The position numbers were made by a program, and so were the translations under genes. Below the pieces are notes generated by a model. It saw nothing but the letters and a program-made list of their open reading frames with translations. It did no database searches and was not told the DNA's origin. This document shows positions 62,501-64,000 of a stretch of 64,000 bases of DNA, piece after piece (position 1 is the first letter of the stretch; each line of letters begins with the position of its first letter). Where the stretch lies: assembly GCF_034044635.1 (NCBI RefSeq), contig NZ_JAXCLX010000002.1:186001-250000 (forward strand), given 5' to 3'. This DNA is from Dongia rigui (lineage in GTDB: Bacteria; Pseudomonadota; Alphaproteobacteria; Dongiales; Dongiaceae).

Positions 62501-63106
62501 ATCGAGAATCTCCTGCACCCCTGATGGATTGAGCACCGGAATGCCCGCATCCATGAAGGCATATTCGCTTTGATGCGCGGTGGTCGACGACTTGCAGGTA
62601 TGGTCGTCACCGGCCAGCAGCAGCACGCCGCCATGCTTGGCGGAACCGGCGAGGTTGCCATGGCGCAGCACGTCGCCGCTGCGGTCGACGCCGGGGCCCT
62701 TCGCGTACCACATGGCGAAAACGCCCTGGTATTTGCTGTCGCCGAACAGATCCGTCTGCTGGCTGCCCCAGATGGCGGTCGCCGCCAGGTCTTCGTTGAC
62801 GCCCGGCTGGAATTTGATGTTGTGCTTATCAAGGAAAGTCTGCGCCTGGATGAGCGCCAAGTCGATGCCCCCCAGCGGCGAGCCGCGATAGCCGGTGACA
62901 TAGCAGGCGGTGTTGAGGCCGGCCCGCTCGTCACGCCGGCGCTGCATCATGGGGAGGCGGATCAGCGCCTGGAGACCGGTCAGGTAGACCCGCCCGGTGT
63001 CGACCTCATACTTGTCGTCAAGCGAAACGGCGGCGAGCTTGGTCACGGGCGGTGGCTCCGGGGCTGGCGGTTCCTGAATGAGGGCAACGTTCGACCGATT
63101 TGCCAA
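59552..63106 (-). CDS. Indolepyruvate ferredoxin oxidoreductase, fused form
   Basis: Oxidises aryl- or branched 2-oxo acids from amino-acid degradation to acyl-CoA, reducing ferredoxin. The 1184-residue protein fuses all subunits. The N-terminal TPP-enzyme halves (VTGYRGSPLGGIDLAL, IGCHFMSQWMDR, GGEGGTWIGRAPF, QNMGDGTYYHSG) are followed by a cysteine-rich iron-sulfur region (RVCEGCGDCGKVSNC, CNKDFSCTNGFCPS) and a gamma domain (VTGVGGTGIVTIGALLGMAAH). Archaeal counterparts are two separate genes. The ATG at 63106 faces a DUF1345 gene divergently. Confidence 0.9.
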   Translation of the reverse strand: MANRSNVALIQEPPAPEPPPVTKLAAVSLDDKYEVDTGRVYLTGLQALIRLPMMQRRRDERAGLNTACYVTGYRGSPLGGIDLALIQAQTFLDKHNIKFQPGVNEDLAATAIWGSQQTDLFGDSKYQGVFAMWYAKGPGVDRSGDVLRHGNLAGSAKHGGVLLLAGDDHTCKSSTTAHQSEYAFMDAGIPVLNPSGVQEILDYGLHGWAMSRYSGCWVAMKVVADTAETSGSVSLDPERFQVTIPTDFDMPEGGLNIRLPASPFATAQALEQEMRLHKYKLYAALAYARANKLNYAVIDGPKRRFGIVTCGKSYLDVRQALEDLGIDEDYAREIGLSLYKVGMTWPLERDGIRQFAEGLDEILVVEEKRALIENQLKEQLYNWNENVRPRVIGKFDEGRDWILPSADELTPARIARVIAKRIERYVTSPRIEERLKFLDAKEAALKNFNPPIKRIAYFCAGCPHNSSTKVPDGSTALAGIGCHFMSQWMDRNTATFTHMGGEGGTWIGRAPFSKTEHVFQNMGDGTYYHSGLLAIRAAVAAGVNITFKILFNDAVAMTGGQPMDGPLSVAMVAQQVAAEGVGHVAILSDEPEKYGGDSHFPSGTSIDHRDRLDEIQRDLREMKGVTVLIFDQTCAAEKRRRRKRKLMVDPPKRAFINERVCEGCGDCGKVSNCVAIAPAETAFGRKRQIDQSGCNKDFSCTNGFCPSFVTVHGGRLRQPHPKKRDVANFPEPVLPNLDRPYNIIVTGVGGTGIVTIGALLGMAAHLEGKGCSVMDMAGLAQKGGAVFSHVRLAAKPSDLFSARIAAGNADLLLGCDIVVSASFDSLAKLDVGRSKALINTHEIATGDFARNPDWDFPAGDLKQILIKAVGNDAIEFLDATRIATALLGDSIATNLFMLGLAYQRGLIPVSATAIDQAIKLNNVAIEANRQAFAWGRQAALDMDGVEKAVAPARAEEILPETLGSLVAHRRRHLADYQNAALADRYQALVERVHAAEQQIRLGSDDLAKAVAWNYAKLLAYKDEYEVARLYTDGRFAADIADRFEGEFKLHFHLAPPLIAKRDAVTGHLKKQEFGPGMIWAFRLLAKLKGLRGTALDIFGRSEERRAERQMIADYEELMDALLAKLTAANLTTAIALASLPEQIRGFGHVKEAAIARVASQRAALLAKFQAAEPAGSATHPRAAE

Positions 63107-63242
63107 GCTTGTCCAGAGGCTTGGGAGGCGCTGAGACAGTTAGATCGATTTTGTCGCGTGCGTGGCTCGTGCTAGCTTGAAATTGCGCGCGGCGTAGGTC
63201 GTGGCGCATCAGAATTGTTGCTGCAGCGCGGCGAAGGGGAGC

Positions 63243-63929
63243 ATGAGTTCGGGTATGAAGACGAAGCGGCGGCGCAGTTGGGGATCGCATGTGAAAGGGC
63301 GGCAGCGTTTGCTGGCCGGCGCCATCGCCTTTGCCGTCGCTTATCCGATTTTATCCAGTGCCGGCCTCGGCACCGCGCTGCCGCTCACCTTTGCCTGGGA
63401 CATCGGCATCCTGGTCTATCTTCTCCTCTCTAGCCTGATGGTCTTTCGCTCGACGCGTGAGCAGATTGCGCACCGGGCGCGGGAACTGGACATCAGCCTG
63501 GGCGAGATCGTCCTGCTCTCACTGCTGGCCGGCGGCGCGAGCCTGTTGGCCGCTGTCCGCGTGCTGGTGCTGGCCAAGGATGTCGGCGGGCAGCTGGGGC
63601 CGCTCTATTTCACCACCGGCGCCGTGACCATCGTGCTGTCATGGTTTCTCGTGCATATGCTGTTCTCGATCCACTACGCGCATGAGTTCTACAACGAGGG
63701 CGAGAACGGGAAGCCCTTCGGCGGCCTCAATTTTCCGGGCGAAAAAGCGCCGGATTATCGCGATTTCATCTATTTCTCCGCCGTCATTGGCATGACTTGC
63801 CAGGTCTCCGATGTCACCATCGAGCGGCGCGAGCTGCGCCATCTGGTGACCGCGCATGGCATCATCAGCTTTTTCCTCAACACGGTGATCGTGGCGCTCA
63901 GCGTCGGCATCGCCGCCAGTCTCATCTAG
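63243..63929 (+). CDS. DUF1345 family membrane protein
   Basis: A 228-residue inner-membrane protein with about five hydrophobic segments (roughly 20-38, 45-63, 90-112, 123-145, 205-226). The conserved core, TTGAVTIVLSWFLVHMLFSIHYAHEFY and DFIYFSAVIGMTCQVSDV read as short blocks, is typical of DUF1345. No function is established. GAAGGGGAGC gives a strong ribosome binding site before ATG 63243. Divergent from the oxidoreductase gene. Confidence 0.82.
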   Translation: MSSGMKTKRRRSWGSHVKGRQRLLAGAIAFAVAYPILSSAGLGTALPLTFAWDIGILVYLLLSSLMVFRSTREQIAHRARELDISLGEIVLLSLLAGGASLLAAVRVLVLAKDVGGQLGPLYFTTGAVTIVLSWFLVHMLFSIHYAHEFYNEGENGKPFGGLNFPGEKAPDYRDFIYFSAVIGMTCQVSDVTIERRELRHLVTAHGIISFFLNTVIVALSVGIAASLI

Positions 63930-63938
63930 GAAAGACGA

Positions 63939-64000
63939 ATGGACTCACGCGATCATTTCTTGAAGACCTCGCTCGACGACCTGCTGCGCCCGGGCGAAAG
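63939..64000 (+). CDS. Start of an unidentified gene, cut by the window end
   Basis: AGGAAAGACGA precedes ATG 63939, after which MDSRDHFLKTSLDDLLRPGE can be read before the window ends. Ten bases separate it from the DUF1345 stop, so it is probably co-transcribed. The visible 20 residues do not allow a family call. Confidence 0.45.
   Translation, partial: MDSRDHFLKTSLDDLLRPGE

Overview
The window looks like chromosome of a free-living, GC-rich (by eye about 60-63% G+C) alphaproteobacterium, most plausibly of the Rhodospirillales or a near relative. This is inferred from gene content: aerobic cobaltochelatase subunits CobS and CobT beside DnaJ-like and BolA genes, aroK-aroB followed by a CNNM/CorC-type gene, malyl-CoA lyase next to accA, a fused indolepyruvate:ferredoxin oxidoreductase, UbiX and UbiD, and MocR, HD-GYP and ECF-sigma regulators. 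I see no rRNA, tRNA, CRISPR array, complete insertion sequence or replication origin.

Layout. 1-1791: end of a phospholipid operon (CDP-alcohol phosphatidyltransferase, CdsA, PlsC). 1788-4334: cupin, P1/DmpA peptidase and YgfZ on the minus strand. 4424-10489: phosphofructokinase, a TIGR02444-like protein, a histidine kinase, MFS, UbiX and a YdcH-like protein. 10535-14742: terminator, a putative 30-codon leader ORF, leuA and prpE. 14871-20176: secreted serine protease, periplasmic binding protein and a 991-aa Cache-HAMP-GAF-HD-GYP receptor. 20252-26330: DEAD-box helicase, a catalytically dead papain-like exported protein, an ALDH7 dehydrogenase, MFS and a small ORF.

26542-32487 is the accessory island: one intact polymorphic-toxin-like gene with its immunity gene, then three further immunity homologues separated by toxin debris. 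All four immunity genes share a near-identical 3' third and differ in the 5' two thirds. The toxins are constant at the N-terminus and variable at the C-terminus. The variable toxin tip and variable immunity head therefore form one contiguous block between two constant arms, a layout suited to exchange by homologous recombination. A copy of the 3' end of the adjacent mocR gene is stranded inside the array and records a past duplication.

32488-43109: MocR and a divergent small membrane protein, an acyl-CoA dehydrogenase behind a perfect 20-bp palindrome, a 5-FCL-like protein with UbiD, a Sel1/SPOR protein, and DnaJ-CobS-CobT. 43226-47904: YchJ-like, BolA, then an envelope-stress operon PspA-YqiJ-YqiK(flotillin). 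Its first ORF is an in-frame fusion of a TnpB-like N-terminal region (no RuvC nuclease) to PspA, with a strong internal start for PspA alone. 47939-51753: DUF2889, CNNM/CorC, AroB, AroK. 51992-57325: a 47-aa membrane protein, a large exported protein, XerD, malyl-CoA lyase, AccA and an EF-hand protein. 57441-59532: a six-EF-hand protein, then ECF sigma, probable anti-sigma and CnrX-like sensor. 59552-64000: fused indolepyruvate oxidoreductase, a DUF1345 protein and a truncated ORF.

The two observations most worth following are the toxin/immunity cassette array and the TnpB-N::PspA fusion.
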